Below, one piece after another: positions 16,229 to 24,919 of a DNA stretch of 39,373 nucleotides (positions within the stretch are counted from its first letter, which is position 1; every line of letters starts with the position of its first letter). Location: assembly GCA_038848005.1 (NCBI GenBank), contig JAWCNZ010000016.1, positions 1-39,373 of the forward strand. The letters run 5' to 3'. Made by a program: the position numbers and the translations under genes. The notes beneath the pieces are model-generated. The model did not search any database. It was not told the origin of the DNA and saw nothing but the letters and a program-made list of their open reading frames with translations. Origin of the DNA: JAWCNN01 sp038848005. GTDB taxonomy: Archaea > Thermoproteota > Bathyarchaeia > Bathyarchaeales > Bathycorpusculaceae.

Positions 16229-16753
16229 CTAAACGGCTAAGCGCTCTATCATATCTACAATTTTTCCAGCATTTTCCAATAAACTAACATAGGGAATTTT
16301 CGCATTCATGTTTTCTATTGGATGAAGCCCCGTGAAAACTAGTATCGGCTCAAAATTTTCAACGGCCTCACTGGCTTCTCCAGCGGATTTCACAACCACA
16401 ATTTTGTATATGTTCTTGTCCTTGCCAACAAGCAGTCTAAAACCTTCAAGGAAAACTATGTCGTGGCTTCTGCATTTCTGCAAAATCTCCTTTAACGAAA
16501 AGTTTGTTGTGTTCACCTTTTCTATGGTGGATATTTCGTTTTGCGCCACGCTTATGACGGTTTTAGCGCCTGAACTGGCAAACCGCCAAGTGTCTTTTCC
16601 AGCCGTGTCAATTGTAAAGTTTGGCTCTGGAATGTGCTTCACCGCCGCAATCCTAAAGCCCCTTTTCGTCAATTCTCTGGTTAATGCTTCTATTGTCGTT
16701 GTTTTTCCAGAGCTTTTGCTTCCAACAACAGCGATAACCACTGGCTCTTTCAT
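16229..16753 (-). CDS. mobB: MobB, molybdopterin-guanine dinucleotide biosynthesis adaptor
   Basis: 174 residues. P-loop VVGSKSSGKTT (about 10-20) followed by LTRELTKRGFRIAAVKHIP, the DTAGKDTWRFASSGA segment and IVFLEGFRLL are diagnostic of MobB. This GTPase helps MobA convert molybdopterin to its guanine dinucleotide form used by Mo/W enzymes. Context is consistent, since formylmethanofuran dehydrogenase subunits and fdhD lie within 14 kb. Its ATG overlaps the stop of the upstream regulator gene as ATGA. Confidence 0.93.
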   Translation of the reverse strand: MKEPVVIAVVGSKSSGKTTTIEALTRELTKRGFRIAAVKHIPEPNFTIDTAGKDTWRFASSGAKTVISVAQNEISTIEKVNTTNFSLKEILQKCRSHDIVFLEGFRLLVGKDKNIYKIVVVKSAGEASEAVENFEPILVFTGLHPIENMNAKIPYVSLLENAGKIVDMIERLAV

Positions 16754-17220
16754 TTCATCTCTTCCCTAAAAATTTCCTCTAACGCCTTTTTGTTTACGTT
16801 TAGTTTTTCTGATAAATCCCTAACCCACCTAATATAGGTTCTGAAAATATTCTGCAAGATTTCCGCCTTTTCTTTTTCGGACAAATCCTTTTCCTTTGCA
16901 AGCAGTAGGGCGAACCATTTGCCAACATCTGAAAGCCGATAAGCCTTAACCCATACAGCACGTCCACCCCGCTTAACTTTATCCATCTCCTCATCCAAAA
17001 TTCCAAGTTTAGTTAACACTTTCAAGTTTTCAATAACGGTTTTGTTTGAGTATGCAAGCTCTTTAATAAGGTCTTTCTGGTAAATTTTGTTTGAAACGCC
17101 CTGGCTGAGCGCAAACTTTAAAACGTCGGCTGAAGCCTTTGAACCGAAAATTGCACTTAATATTCTATCTTTTTGTTCTGGTGGAAGAAAAACTACATAA
17201 GGATGAAATTTTTGATTCAT
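16750..17220 (-). CDS. Winged-helix transcriptional regulator coupled to mobB
   Basis: 156 residues from ATG 17220 (a GTG at 17238 is in frame). An ArsR-like winged helix spans about residues 15-90: ADVLKFALSQGVSNKIYQKDLIKEL, recognition-helix region SNKTVIENLKVLTKLGILDEE, and wing KRGGRAVWVKAYRLSDVGKW. The remaining helical tail is probably for dimerisation. The gene overlaps mobB by 4 bases, so it is likely co-translated; it may control mobB or the adjacent ABC exporter. The effector is unknown. Confidence 0.8.
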   Translation of the reverse strand: MNQKFHPYVVFLPPEQKDRILSAIFGSKASADVLKFALSQGVSNKIYQKDLIKELAYSNKTVIENLKVLTKLGILDEEMDKVKRGGRAVWVKAYRLSDVGKWFALLLAKEKDLSEKEKAEILQNIFRTYIRWVRDLSEKLNVNKKALEEIFREEMK

Positions 17221-17262
17221 GCTTTTACTATATAACACGCAGGGCGTTTTAACGGTTACTAT

Positions 17263-18381
17263 TTATTCTTTTTCAACCCATCTTCTATACAGCAGAATGC
17301 CGATGGCATATAGCCCAATCGCTGAGGCTGCAAGCGTTGTTATTGGCATGAATAACTCGTTTAACGCAATGTTTCTAAGCATTATGTCTCTTAGGGCTTG
17401 AGCTGCATAAGTCATTGGCACTACTCTGCCTATTTGCTGTAGATATTCTGGTAGGTAATCTATTGGGAAGTACATGCCTGTGAACCATTGTAGTACTATG
17501 CCTATTGTTGTGGCTGCTCCTGAAGCCTCTTGCGGCGACCTTCCGATGCATGAGATCAGCAAGCCTATGGCTATGCCGTTCATTGAACCCAAAAACAGTA
17601 TTGGCGTTAAAGCGCTTATGTTCCAGTTTACTTTTGGATTAAGCACTAAAAAGCCTAAAACCGCTATTATCAGTATTGTTATGGCTGTCTGCAGTAGGGC
17701 GGCAAGTGTTTTGCCGAAAAGCACATTTAACGGGTGAATCGGCGAAGCCCTAATCCGCTTGAGCGTGCCCCTTTCCCTTTCGTAAACGATTGCGCCTGTG
17801 GATGCTACCATGCTGGAAAACAAAAGCGGATAACACAACATGCCAGGCAAAATATACTCCTTATACCCGATTTCCTCCCCCTTTACCTTCTGCTCTTCAA
17901 TGATGGTTATTGGCTCGGTGAAATTTACGTTTGGCAAATGTTTACAATATTCTGTGAAGAAGGTTTTAACGACGTCCCTAATGATTCGTGCAATGTCGGG
18001 GTTAGTTTCGTCTACGGATAACAGAACCTGCGCTTTTCCATTGGATAGGAGGCTGACTGAAAAGTTTTCTGGAATTGTTATGAAAGCGCGGATTTCCGTG
18101 GCGTTCAACGCTTTCGACGCTTCAGTTTCGTTTTCAAAAATTTTCACGTGGAAAACGCCAGTTTGGTTAAGTCCAGCGGTCACGTTTGTGGATAATTGCA
18201 TAATATTAGCAGAGTCTAAATTTACTACGCCTATGTTTGCCGTGAATGGAACTTCCCTACCAAAAATTGCTGAGAACAAAAGCATGACAAGTACTGGAAA
18301 GGCTATTGTCCAGAAAAGTGCGCCCTTCTCCCTAAAAAACGTTTTAACGTCTTTTACGGCTACTCCAACTATTGGATTCAA
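17263..18381 (-). CDS. ABC-2 type exporter permease
   Basis: 372 residues. Membrane helix 1 (ALFWTIAFPVLVMLLFSAIFG, about 21-41) is followed by a large extracytoplasmic domain (about 42-190) and five further helices, including the ABC-2 signature VYERERGTLKRIRASPIHPL. This is the standard YhgE/DrrB-like layout for drug, lipid or polysaccharide export. Its start overlaps the ATPase gene stop (ATGA). The substrate cannot be assigned. Confidence 0.9.
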   Translation of the reverse strand: MNPIVGVAVKDVKTFFREKGALFWTIAFPVLVMLLFSAIFGREVPFTANIGVVNLDSANIMQLSTNVTAGLNQTGVFHVKIFENETEASKALNATEIRAFITIPENFSVSLLSNGKAQVLLSVDETNPDIARIIRDVVKTFFTEYCKHLPNVNFTEPITIIEEQKVKGEEIGYKEYILPGMLCYPLLFSSMVASTGAIVYERERGTLKRIRASPIHPLNVLFGKTLAALLQTAITILIIAVLGFLVLNPKVNWNISALTPILFLGSMNGIAIGLLISCIGRSPQEASGAATTIGIVLQWFTGMYFPIDYLPEYLQQIGRVVPMTYAAQALRDIMLRNIALNELFMPITTLAASAIGLYAIGILLYRRWVEKE

Positions 18382-19325
18382 GCATTTTCCTCCAAAAGTT
18401 TTCTTCCAGTCAACCTTATGAATACGTCTTCTAATGTTGGTTCTAAAACCTCAATTTTTTCGGTTAGAACTTTATTGGCGAGCAGCGTGTTTGATATTTC
18501 TGGCATGATTTTCCACGGGTCTTCAGCGAAAATTTGTATTTCGCCGTCTTTAAACGTGTAGCCATAAGGCTTTAATAGTTTTAATGCCCTTTCAGTTTGA
18601 GGTTCTTTAACTCTTATGCATATGGATGCTTTTCCGCCTAGTTTTTCCTTGAGCAGTTGCGGTTTGTCTATTGCCACTATTTTGCCCTTATCCATTATGG
18701 CGACTCTGTCGCAGAGTGCATCCGCCTCGTGCATGTCATGTGTCGAAAGCAAAACGGTTTTTCCGTTATGCTTAAGCATTTTTATGGTTTCCCAAAACTC
18801 CCTCTTAACGTTGGGGTCAAAACCAACCGTCGGCTCGTCCAAAATAACTATTGGCGGGTCGTGAATCATCGAAACTGCAAGATTAGCCTTGCGCTTCATT
18901 CCTCCTGAAAGCTCTTTCGCCCTTTTCTTTATGAATTCGTCTATACCAAAAGCTTTTGAAACGAACGCTAATCTTTCCTTAAACTTTTTGGATGGCAATG
19001 AATAAAGCGAAGCGGCAAAACTGAGGTTTTCGTAAACACTTAACAAGTCGTAGAGCAGAGTTTCTTGGGGGCAAAAGCCAATTAAACTGCGAATTTTATA
19101 GGAGTTTTTGGCTAAATCCAAATCTAAAATTTTTATTTCTCCCTTGTCAAACCTTCTTAAACCGCAAAGTATTTCGATTAATGTTGTTTTTCCAGCTCCG
19201 TTCGGTCCTAGAAGCCCAAAAATTTCCCCTCTTTCAACGCTTAAGGAAACGTCATCTAAAGCTTTAACTTCGCCGTAATGCTTCACCAAACCCTTAACTT
19301 CAATAACCACTTCATCAACCATCAA
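18378..19325 (-). CDS. ABC exporter ATP-binding protein (DrrA-like)
   Basis: 315 residues. Walker A GPNGAGKT at about 40-47, Q-loop IGFCPQE, signature ELSGGMKRK, Walker B VILDEPTVGFDPN and the switch His in LLSTHDMHE are all present. The C-terminal 90 residues (IRVKEPQTERALKLLKPYGY region) are the usual DrrA/NodI-type extension. It pairs with the permease immediately downstream to energise export. Adjacent ATGs at 19325 and 19322 are both possible starts. Confidence 0.93.
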   Translation of the reverse strand: MMVDEVVIEVKGLVKHYGEVKALDDVSLSVERGEIFGLLGPNGAGKTTLIEILCGLRRFDKGEIKILDLDLAKNSYKIRSLIGFCPQETLLYDLLSVYENLSFAASLYSLPSKKFKERLAFVSKAFGIDEFIKKRAKELSGGMKRKANLAVSMIHDPPIVILDEPTVGFDPNVKREFWETIKMLKHNGKTVLLSTHDMHEADALCDRVAIMDKGKIVAIDKPQLLKEKLGGKASICIRVKEPQTERALKLLKPYGYTFKDGEIQIFAEDPWKIMPEISNTLLANKVLTEKIEVLEPTLEDVFIRLTGRKLLEENA

Positions 19326-19457
19326 ACATCAACTTTAATTCATACGCTAAAGCACCCTTCTACTGTTACCTTCACTTAAAAACCTTTCCAATACACATGC
19401 AAGAACAAAAGTTAATTAAATAACTACACAATTCACTTTCAAAATGTGTGCTGCGGT

Positions 19458-19862
19458 ATGGACAAGGCGAAATTGCGTGTAACTTTGCTTACTGGAAGAA
19501 CAATTGAGCAAGGCGTTGGAAAAGAACGTGGAAAAAGTTCAGAGGAGTATGCGAAAAGTGTTTCAGTCTGTTACATGGACCCGCAAGACATGAAAAGGCT
19601 TGAGGTAAAGGATGGCGCTAACGTTCAAGTTTTCACAGCCTACGGCTCAGTTGTCGTTAAAGCCCAAAAATCTTTGAGAGCGCCCCATCCCGGAGTGGTT
19701 TATATCCCTTATGGTCCTTGGGCAAACGCCGTTGTAGACCCAGAAACACATGGTGTTGGCATGCCCTCTTTGAAGGGAATTCCAGCCGAGGTTGAGCCGG
19801 CTCCAGAAAAGCCGGTTTTAGGCTTAAAAGAGCTTCTTCAAAGCCAGTTTAAAAAGGAGTGA
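19458..19862 (+). CDS. fwdD: Formylmethanofuran dehydrogenase subunit D (molybdopterin dinucleotide-binding)
   Basis: 134 residues from ATG 19458 (a GTG at 19446 is in frame but would add MCCG). The sequence VTLLTGRTIEQGVGKE, YMDPQDMKRLEVKDGANVQVF and VVYIPYGPWANAVVDPETHGVGMP is the FwdD/FmdD pattern, the small beta-barrel that clamps the pterin dinucleotide of FwdB. It starts the C1 cluster. A 120-bp gap with several palindromes separates it from fwdB, so fwdB may have its own promoter. Confidence 0.92.
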   Translation: MDKAKLRVTLLTGRTIEQGVGKERGKSSEEYAKSVSVCYMDPQDMKRLEVKDGANVQVFTAYGSVVVKAQKSLRAPHPGVVYIPYGPWANAVVDPETHGVGMPSLKGIPAEVEPAPEKPVLGLKELLQSQFKKE

Positions 19863-19871
19863 TGCGCTTGT

Positions 19872-19949
19872 TGACGTCACCTTAGCCTAGCCTTCCCAAA
19901 TTTGGGGTAAACCCGAAAGGTTTAATGGTTAACCATTTTCATTTAAAAG
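19872..19949 (+). promoter_or_regulatory. Palindrome-rich intergenic region with TATA-like box before fwdB
   Basis: Three perfect palindromes lie here: TGACGTCA (19872-19879), CCCAAATTTGGG (19895-19906) and AATGGTTAACCATT (19924-19937). The last is followed by CATTTAAAAGTG (about 19939-19950), a TATA-like box whose start site would fall near 19972, close to the fwdB ATG at 19983. An operator directly upstream of a TATA box is a common archaeal activator position. No regulator is identified. Confidence 0.45.
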
Positions 19950-19982
19950 TGAACAAGAATTTAAGGAACTGTTGGAGTTTAA

Positions 19983-21437
19983 ATGACCGTCGTTGTTAAG
20001 GCTGTGACTTGTCCTGTTTGTGGAAGCCTATGCGACGACATAGAATTGACAATTACGGATGAGCGAATAGTTAAGGTTAAGAATGGCTGCGCCATGTGCG
20101 AAGCGAAGTTTTTGGGCTACAACAGCGAACATAGAATTTTGAAGCCTCTTATTCGTAAAAACGGCGAATTCGTTAAAGTTTCGCTTCGAGAAGCCGTTCG
20201 AAAAGCTGCGGAAATTTTGGCTGAGGCTAACTACCCAATCCTTTACGGTTGGAGTTCAACAAGCTGCGAGGCTATCCGTGTGGGATTAGAGTTAGCCGAA
20301 GAAATCGGCGGGGTAATCGACAACACATCTGTTGTTTGTCATGGGCCATCAATTTTAAGCATTCAAGACATTGGTATACCCTCTTGTACTTTGGGTCAGA
20401 TTAGGCACAGGGCAGACCTAATCATTTATTGGGGATGCGACCCATGGAGCGCCCATCCACGCCACATAGAGCGTTACACAGCCTTTTCGCAGGGAAAATT
20501 TGCCAAAAGCGCTTGGAAAAGCTACATCACAAAAATTAAGGCTTCAACCGTTAAAAAGAAAATTGAAGCTGTCGTTAAACGGTTGATACCGAAAAAAGCG
20601 CTTGTTCCGCCTCATTTCAGAAGGGGTCCTCCGCCAACACTTCCGATGGAATGGAGAAAACTTGTGGTTGTTGATGTTAGGAGGACAAAAACTGCGGAAA
20701 TGGCTGACTATTTCATTCAAGTAGCGCCCAACATGGATTATGAGCTTCTCCAAGCCCTCAGAGCCTTAATCCGAGACCAAGAAATCGAAGCGGATGCTGT
20801 TGCCGGCGTTCCAGTTGAATGTTTGGAGGAAATAGCCGATTTAATGGTTAACTGCCGTTTCGGAGCGCTCTTTTTCGGGTTGGGCTTAACAATGAGCAGC
20901 GGCAAACTTCGAAACGTGGACGCTGCGCTTTCTTTGGTTCGAGATTTAAACATGCGCACAAAGTTTGTGATTATGCCAATGCGTGGACACTTTAATGTCA
21001 CTGGCGCAAACGCTGTTTTTACGTGGCAAACTGGCTATCCATACGCTGTGGATTTTTCAATGGGTTATCCACGGTATAATCCAGGCGAAACATCGGTTGT
21101 GGATGTGCTGCTGCGCAAGGAATCGGACGCCGCCTTAATAGTGGCTTCAGACCCCGTGGCGAATTTCCCGCGAAAAGCAGTTGAACATTTGGTTGAAAAT
21201 CCGTTGATAGTTGTTGACCCGCACATGAACGCCACGGCGCAGATGGCTGATGTTGTTTTGCCTTCGGCTTTTGTGGGCATAGAAGCCGCTGGAACAGCCT
21301 ACCGCATGGACCATGTTCCGCTTCCGCTTAAAAAGGTTGTTAACCCGCCTAGGATGGTGCTGTCAGACGAGGAGATACTGCGGAGAATCCTTTTGGAAGT
21401 TAGAAGGATAAAGCGTAAAAAAGGTGAAAGCCGCTAA
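19983..21437 (+). CDS. fwdB: Formylmethanofuran dehydrogenase subunit B (W/Mo catalytic subunit)
   Basis: 484 residues. The N-terminal 4Fe-4S motif is C10-x2-C13-x3-C17 with C36/C39 following. Cys119 in NTSVVCHGPS aligns with the metal-ligand position (Cys or Sec in methanogens), so this is the cysteine form. Later signatures are IIYWGCDPWSAHPRH and LIVASDPVANFPRKA. The enzyme reduces CO2 to formate, passed to FwdA for formylation of methanofuran, or works in reverse. A basic stretch of about 45 residues (about 180-225: KSYITKIKASTVKKK, RRGPPPTLPMEWRK) looks inserted relative to methanogen FwdB as I remember it. It overlaps fwdA by one base. Confidence 0.94.
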   Translation: MTVVVKAVTCPVCGSLCDDIELTITDERIVKVKNGCAMCEAKFLGYNSEHRILKPLIRKNGEFVKVSLREAVRKAAEILAEANYPILYGWSSTSCEAIRVGLELAEEIGGVIDNTSVVCHGPSILSIQDIGIPSCTLGQIRHRADLIIYWGCDPWSAHPRHIERYTAFSQGKFAKSAWKSYITKIKASTVKKKIEAVVKRLIPKKALVPPHFRRGPPPTLPMEWRKLVVVDVRRTKTAEMADYFIQVAPNMDYELLQALRALIRDQEIEADAVAGVPVECLEEIADLMVNCRFGALFFGLGLTMSSGKLRNVDAALSLVRDLNMRTKFVIMPMRGHFNVTGANAVFTWQTGYPYAVDFSMGYPRYNPGETSVVDVLLRKESDAALIVASDPVANFPRKAVEHLVENPLIVVDPHMNATAQMADVVLPSAFVGIEAAGTAYRMDHVPLPLKKVVNPPRMVLSDEEILRRILLEVRRIKRKKGESR

Positions 21438-23128
21438 TGGAGCTTCTGATAAAAAACGGTTTTGTTTACGACCCGATTAATGGTGTTAACGGCGAAAAAA
21501 TGGACATAGCCATCAAAAATGGGAAAATTGTTGAGGAAGTTAACGAGCGCAAGGCGATGAAGATTGATGCTTCTGGCATGGTTGTTATGCCCGGCGGAGT
21601 TGACATCCATTGTCACATTGCTGGTTCGGAAGTGAACACTGGAAGGCTTTTGCGCCCCGAAGACCACTGCTGGGATTTTGAGCCTAAAACAGCCAAAACA
21701 AGGTCTGGAGTCGGCTATTCAATTCCATCCACATTTACGACGGGCTACCGCTACGCACGGATGGGCTACACAACAATTATGAATCCCTCAATGCCTCCTT
21801 TAGAGGCTAAACACACACATGAAGAGTTAAATGACACGCCGATTGTGGATAAAGCCACTTACCCGCTTCTCGGCGACTGGTGGTTCGTCCTCGAATATTT
21901 AGCGAAAGGCGAAATCGAAGAATGCGCTAGGCATATTGCTTGGATGATAACATCAACTAAAGGCTATGCAATAAAAATTGTTAATCCAGGCGGGTTAGAA
22001 GCGTGGGGTTTCGGCGGCAACGTTACAAGCTTGAACGACCAAATTCCATATTTTGGCATAACCCCACGTGAAATCATCCGCGGATTATGCCGCGTGAATA
22101 AGCTTTTAAATTTGCCACATACAATTCACGTTCACACGAACAATCTTGGCAAGCCTGGAAACTACCAGACAACTTTGGAAACCATGCGTTGCGTTGAGGA
22201 TTTAACCTTTGAAGGCAAACCAGCCATCCACATAACCCACTGTCAATTTTCAGCTTTTAAGGGCGATGACTGGCGGAGGCTGGAGTCGGGCGCTGAGGAA
22301 ATCGCAAATTACGTGAATGCACGTTCGCATGTAACTCTTGACATGGGACAAGTAATTTTCACGGACACAACAACCATGACTGCTGACGGCCCATTTCAGT
22401 ATACACTTTATTCGTTAAGTGGGAACAAATGGGTTAATCACGACGTGGAAACGGAAACAAGCGCTGGAATTGTGCCTTTCCGTTATAGGCGCAAAAGTTA
22501 TGTGCACGCTATTCAATGGTCAATTGGGCTTGAACTTGCCCTACTAGTGAAAGACCCTTGGAAAATTTTTTTGACAACAGACCATCCGAACGGCGGGCCG
22601 TTCACCGCCTATCCGCAAATTATTGCTTGGTTAATGAGTAGGAAAGCCAGAGAAAAAACCCTTAAACGAATTAATCCACGGGCAAAAAGCAGAAGCTTTC
22701 TCCCATCCATAACCCGTGAACTGGGCTTGTATGAAATTGCCATAATGACAAGGGCTGGACAAACAAAAGCTTTAGGGCTTAAAGGCAAGGGGCATTTAGG
22801 CGTGGGAGCAGACGCCGACATAGCCATATACGCCTTTAACCCAGAAAAAACAGACCCCTCCACAAAACCCAAAAGCCTAAAAAAAGCCTTTGAAAGGGCA
22901 GTTTACACAATTAAAGGTGGAAAAATTGTTGTTAAAAACGGCGAGGTGCAAAGGCATTTTGAAGGCGCCACCGTATGGCTTAACATCCAAACTTCTGGGC
23001 AAACCAAAATTTCCGAGGAAATGAAAAGGCGGTTTAGGGATTATTGGACGGTGGAAATGGAAAATTATCCAGTGCCGGAAAATTATCTTGCAGTTTCTCA
23101 GCCAATAAACTTGGAGGCAAAAGTTTAA
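21437..23128 (+). CDS. fwdA: Formylmethanofuran dehydrogenase subunit A (amidohydrolase)
   Basis: 563 residues of the metal-dependent amidohydrolase fold. Metal site motifs are DIHCHIAGSE (about 55-64), the carboxylated-Lys region, IHVHTNNLGKPGNYQTT, HITHCQFSAF and FLTTDHPNGGPF. FwdA condenses formate with methanofuran; length and motifs match FwdA/FmdA, which also has methanofuran-independent homologs (FhcA) in methylotrophs. The ATG overlaps the fwdB stop (TAATG), and fwdC follows with no gap, so the subunits are made from one message. Confidence 0.95.
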   Translation: MELLIKNGFVYDPINGVNGEKMDIAIKNGKIVEEVNERKAMKIDASGMVVMPGGVDIHCHIAGSEVNTGRLLRPEDHCWDFEPKTAKTRSGVGYSIPSTFTTGYRYARMGYTTIMNPSMPPLEAKHTHEELNDTPIVDKATYPLLGDWWFVLEYLAKGEIEECARHIAWMITSTKGYAIKIVNPGGLEAWGFGGNVTSLNDQIPYFGITPREIIRGLCRVNKLLNLPHTIHVHTNNLGKPGNYQTTLETMRCVEDLTFEGKPAIHITHCQFSAFKGDDWRRLESGAEEIANYVNARSHVTLDMGQVIFTDTTTMTADGPFQYTLYSLSGNKWVNHDVETETSAGIVPFRYRRKSYVHAIQWSIGLELALLVKDPWKIFLTTDHPNGGPFTAYPQIIAWLMSRKAREKTLKRINPRAKSRSFLPSITRELGLYEIAIMTRAGQTKALGLKGKGHLGVGADADIAIYAFNPEKTDPSTKPKSLKKAFERAVYTIKGGKIVVKNGEVQRHFEGATVWLNIQTSGQTKISEEMKRRFRDYWTVEMENYPVPENYLAVSQPINLEAKV

Positions 23129-23947
23129 ATGGTTATTTTGCATCCAGCAAAGCCTTTTAGGTTTCCAGTAACTGCCGAATGCATAAACCCCAACGTTTTC
23201 CACAGCAAAACACCAGAAGAAATAATGGCGTTGACGGTTTGGGAGGGGAACAAAAAGAAAAAGCTTGGAGAACTCTTCAAAATTGAAGAGGCGGAAAACC
23301 CTTTGGAAAACGATGTCATAACCATAAAAGGCGATGTGGGTAAAGTTCGGAGAATAGGCGCTGGAATGAAAAGCGGCGAAATAAGGGTTTATGGCAATGT
23401 TGGAATGCACTTGGGCGTGGAAATGCGTGGCGGAAAAATAACAGTTTACGGCAATGTTGACGGCTGGGCTGGTTCAATGATGCAGAACGGAGTCATAGAA
23501 ATTCACGGAAACGCAGGCGCTTATTTGGGTGCGCCGTACCGTGGAAGTAGCGAGGGCATGCGTGGCGGCAAAATAATTGTTTATGGAAGTGTTGGAAATG
23601 AAGCTGGCGCTTATATGCGGAACGGCATAATAAAAGTTTATGGGTGTGCTGGTCAATTTTTGGGTTTCCGAATGCATAACGGAACCATTTACGTTGAAAA
23701 GGACTGTGGCGAAAGGGCTGGCGCATGCATGACAGGCGGCAAAATAGTTATTGGCGGATTTTTAGAGTCTGTCTTGCCAACTTTCACGATAGAAGGCATT
23801 AAAGAGAAAGTTAAAATTGAAGAGGGCGAAACCGCTGTGGGACCATTTTACCTTTTTGTTGGAGACCTTGCGGAACAAGGCGAAGGTAAACTTTATGTTT
23901 CAAAAACGTGGAACACTCACCTAAGCCATTATGAAAGGCTTCTTTAA
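23129..23947 (+). CDS. fwdC: Formylmethanofuran dehydrogenase subunit C (GxGxG beta-helix)
   Basis: 272 residues. The centre (about 55-215) is a right-handed beta-helix built from repeats with the MRGGKI/VYGNVG pattern (MKSGEIRVYGNVG, MRGGKITVYGNVD, MQNGVIEIHGNAG, MRNGIIKVYGCAG), as in FwdC and the GltB C-terminal domain. It is a structural subunit binding FwdA and FwdB. It starts right after the fwdA stop, and mch follows after 12 bases. No FwdE, F or G subunit is in the window. Confidence 0.94.
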   Translation: MVILHPAKPFRFPVTAECINPNVFHSKTPEEIMALTVWEGNKKKKLGELFKIEEAENPLENDVITIKGDVGKVRRIGAGMKSGEIRVYGNVGMHLGVEMRGGKITVYGNVDGWAGSMMQNGVIEIHGNAGAYLGAPYRGSSEGMRGGKIIVYGSVGNEAGAYMRNGIIKVYGCAGQFLGFRMHNGTIYVEKDCGERAGACMTGGKIVIGGFLESVLPTFTIEGIKEKVKIEEGETAVGPFYLFVGDLAEQGEGKLYVSKTWNTHLSHYERLL

Positions 23948-23959
23948 GGAGAAAAAGCC

Positions 23960-24919
23960 TTGAAAACTTTAAGCGTTAACCGTTTGGCATGGCAACTCCT
24001 AGAAAAACTATGTGAAAACCCAGATTTTTACAACGTGAAAGTTGAAAGGGCAAGCTTCGGCGCAACAATTGTGGATGCTGGAATAAAAGCAAAAGGCGGG
24101 TTCCAAGCTGGAAAAGTCGTAACTGAAATTTGCATGGGCGGATGTGGAAAAGCCAAAATAACCATTAGGCGTTATAGCGATTTAACGCTTCCATCCATAT
24201 TTGTTTACACAGACCACCCAGCAATAGCCACATTAGGCTCACAGTTTGCAGGATGGCAAATAAACGAAGGCGATTATTCAGCTATTGGCTCGGGACCAGC
24301 AAGAGCCCTAGCCTTAAAGCCTAAGGAAATTTATGAAGAAATTGAGTACAAAGACAGTTTTGACAAAGCCATTATAGTTTTAGAAATTGATAGACATCCA
24401 ACTGAAAAGCTTGTGGAACGCTTGGCAAATGCTTGCAGGGTTGCCCCAGAAAATTTCGCCGTAATTTTAACGCCCACCACAAGCCTAACAGGCGCAACAC
24501 AAATCGCTGGAAGAATAGTTGAAACTGGTATTCACAAGCTTGGCATGTTGGGGCTGAACCCAAAAACGATTTTGTATGCTTGGGGATACGCTCCAATTCC
24601 GCCAATTCACCCAAAATTTGCAAATGCGATGGCAAGGACAAATGATGCAATTTTATATGGCGGAACAGCCTATTACATTGTTGAGTGCGTCGATGAGGAA
24701 AAACTTGTGGAAATAGTGGCGGAAGCGCCATCTAAAGCATCCAAAGATTATGGGAAACCCTTCATGGAAATCTTCAAAGAAGCCAACCACAACTTTTACA
24801 AGATAGACCCAAACCTGTTCGCACCAGCAGTTTTGGTAATAAACAATGTGAAAACTGGTAAAGTATTTAAAGCCGGAGAAATTAACGTAGAAATATTAAA
24901 GAAATCTTTAGGATTCTGA
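23960..24919 (+). CDS. mch: Methenyltetrahydromethanopterin cyclohydrolase
   Basis: 319 residues from a TTG start with AAGGAG upstream. Signatures: NRLAWQLLEKL, GGFQAGKVVTEICMGGCGKA, YTDHPAIATLGSQFAGWQI, SAIGSGPARAL and the late TNDAILYGGTAYYIVE. Mch interconverts N5-formyl- and methenyl-tetrahydromethanopterin, two steps after Fwd in the C1 branch of the archaeal Wood-Ljungdahl pathway. The end overlaps the convergent ECF gene by 12 bases. Ftr, which would act between Fwd and Mch, is absent here. Confidence 0.95.
   Translation: MKTLSVNRLAWQLLEKLCENPDFYNVKVERASFGATIVDAGIKAKGGFQAGKVVTEICMGGCGKAKITIRRYSDLTLPSIFVYTDHPAIATLGSQFAGWQINEGDYSAIGSGPARALALKPKEIYEEIEYKDSFDKAIIVLEIDRHPTEKLVERLANACRVAPENFAVILTPTTSLTGATQIAGRIVETGIHKLGMLGLNPKTILYAWGYAPIPPIHPKFANAMARTNDAILYGGTAYYIVECVDEEKLVEIVAEAPSKASKDYGKPFMEIFKEANHNFYKIDPNLFAPAVLVINNVKTGKVFKAGEINVEILKKSLGF

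Noticed and set aside
16099..16240. A 30-40 codon ORF after cdvC with an upstream GGAGGTGA
   Set aside because: The possible TTG start is badly spaced, the product has no recognisable features, and it overlaps the inverted repeat.
20330..20350. Selenocysteine at the FwdB metal site
   Set aside because: The codon is TGT (Cys119), not an in-frame TGA, so this is the cysteine-type enzyme.
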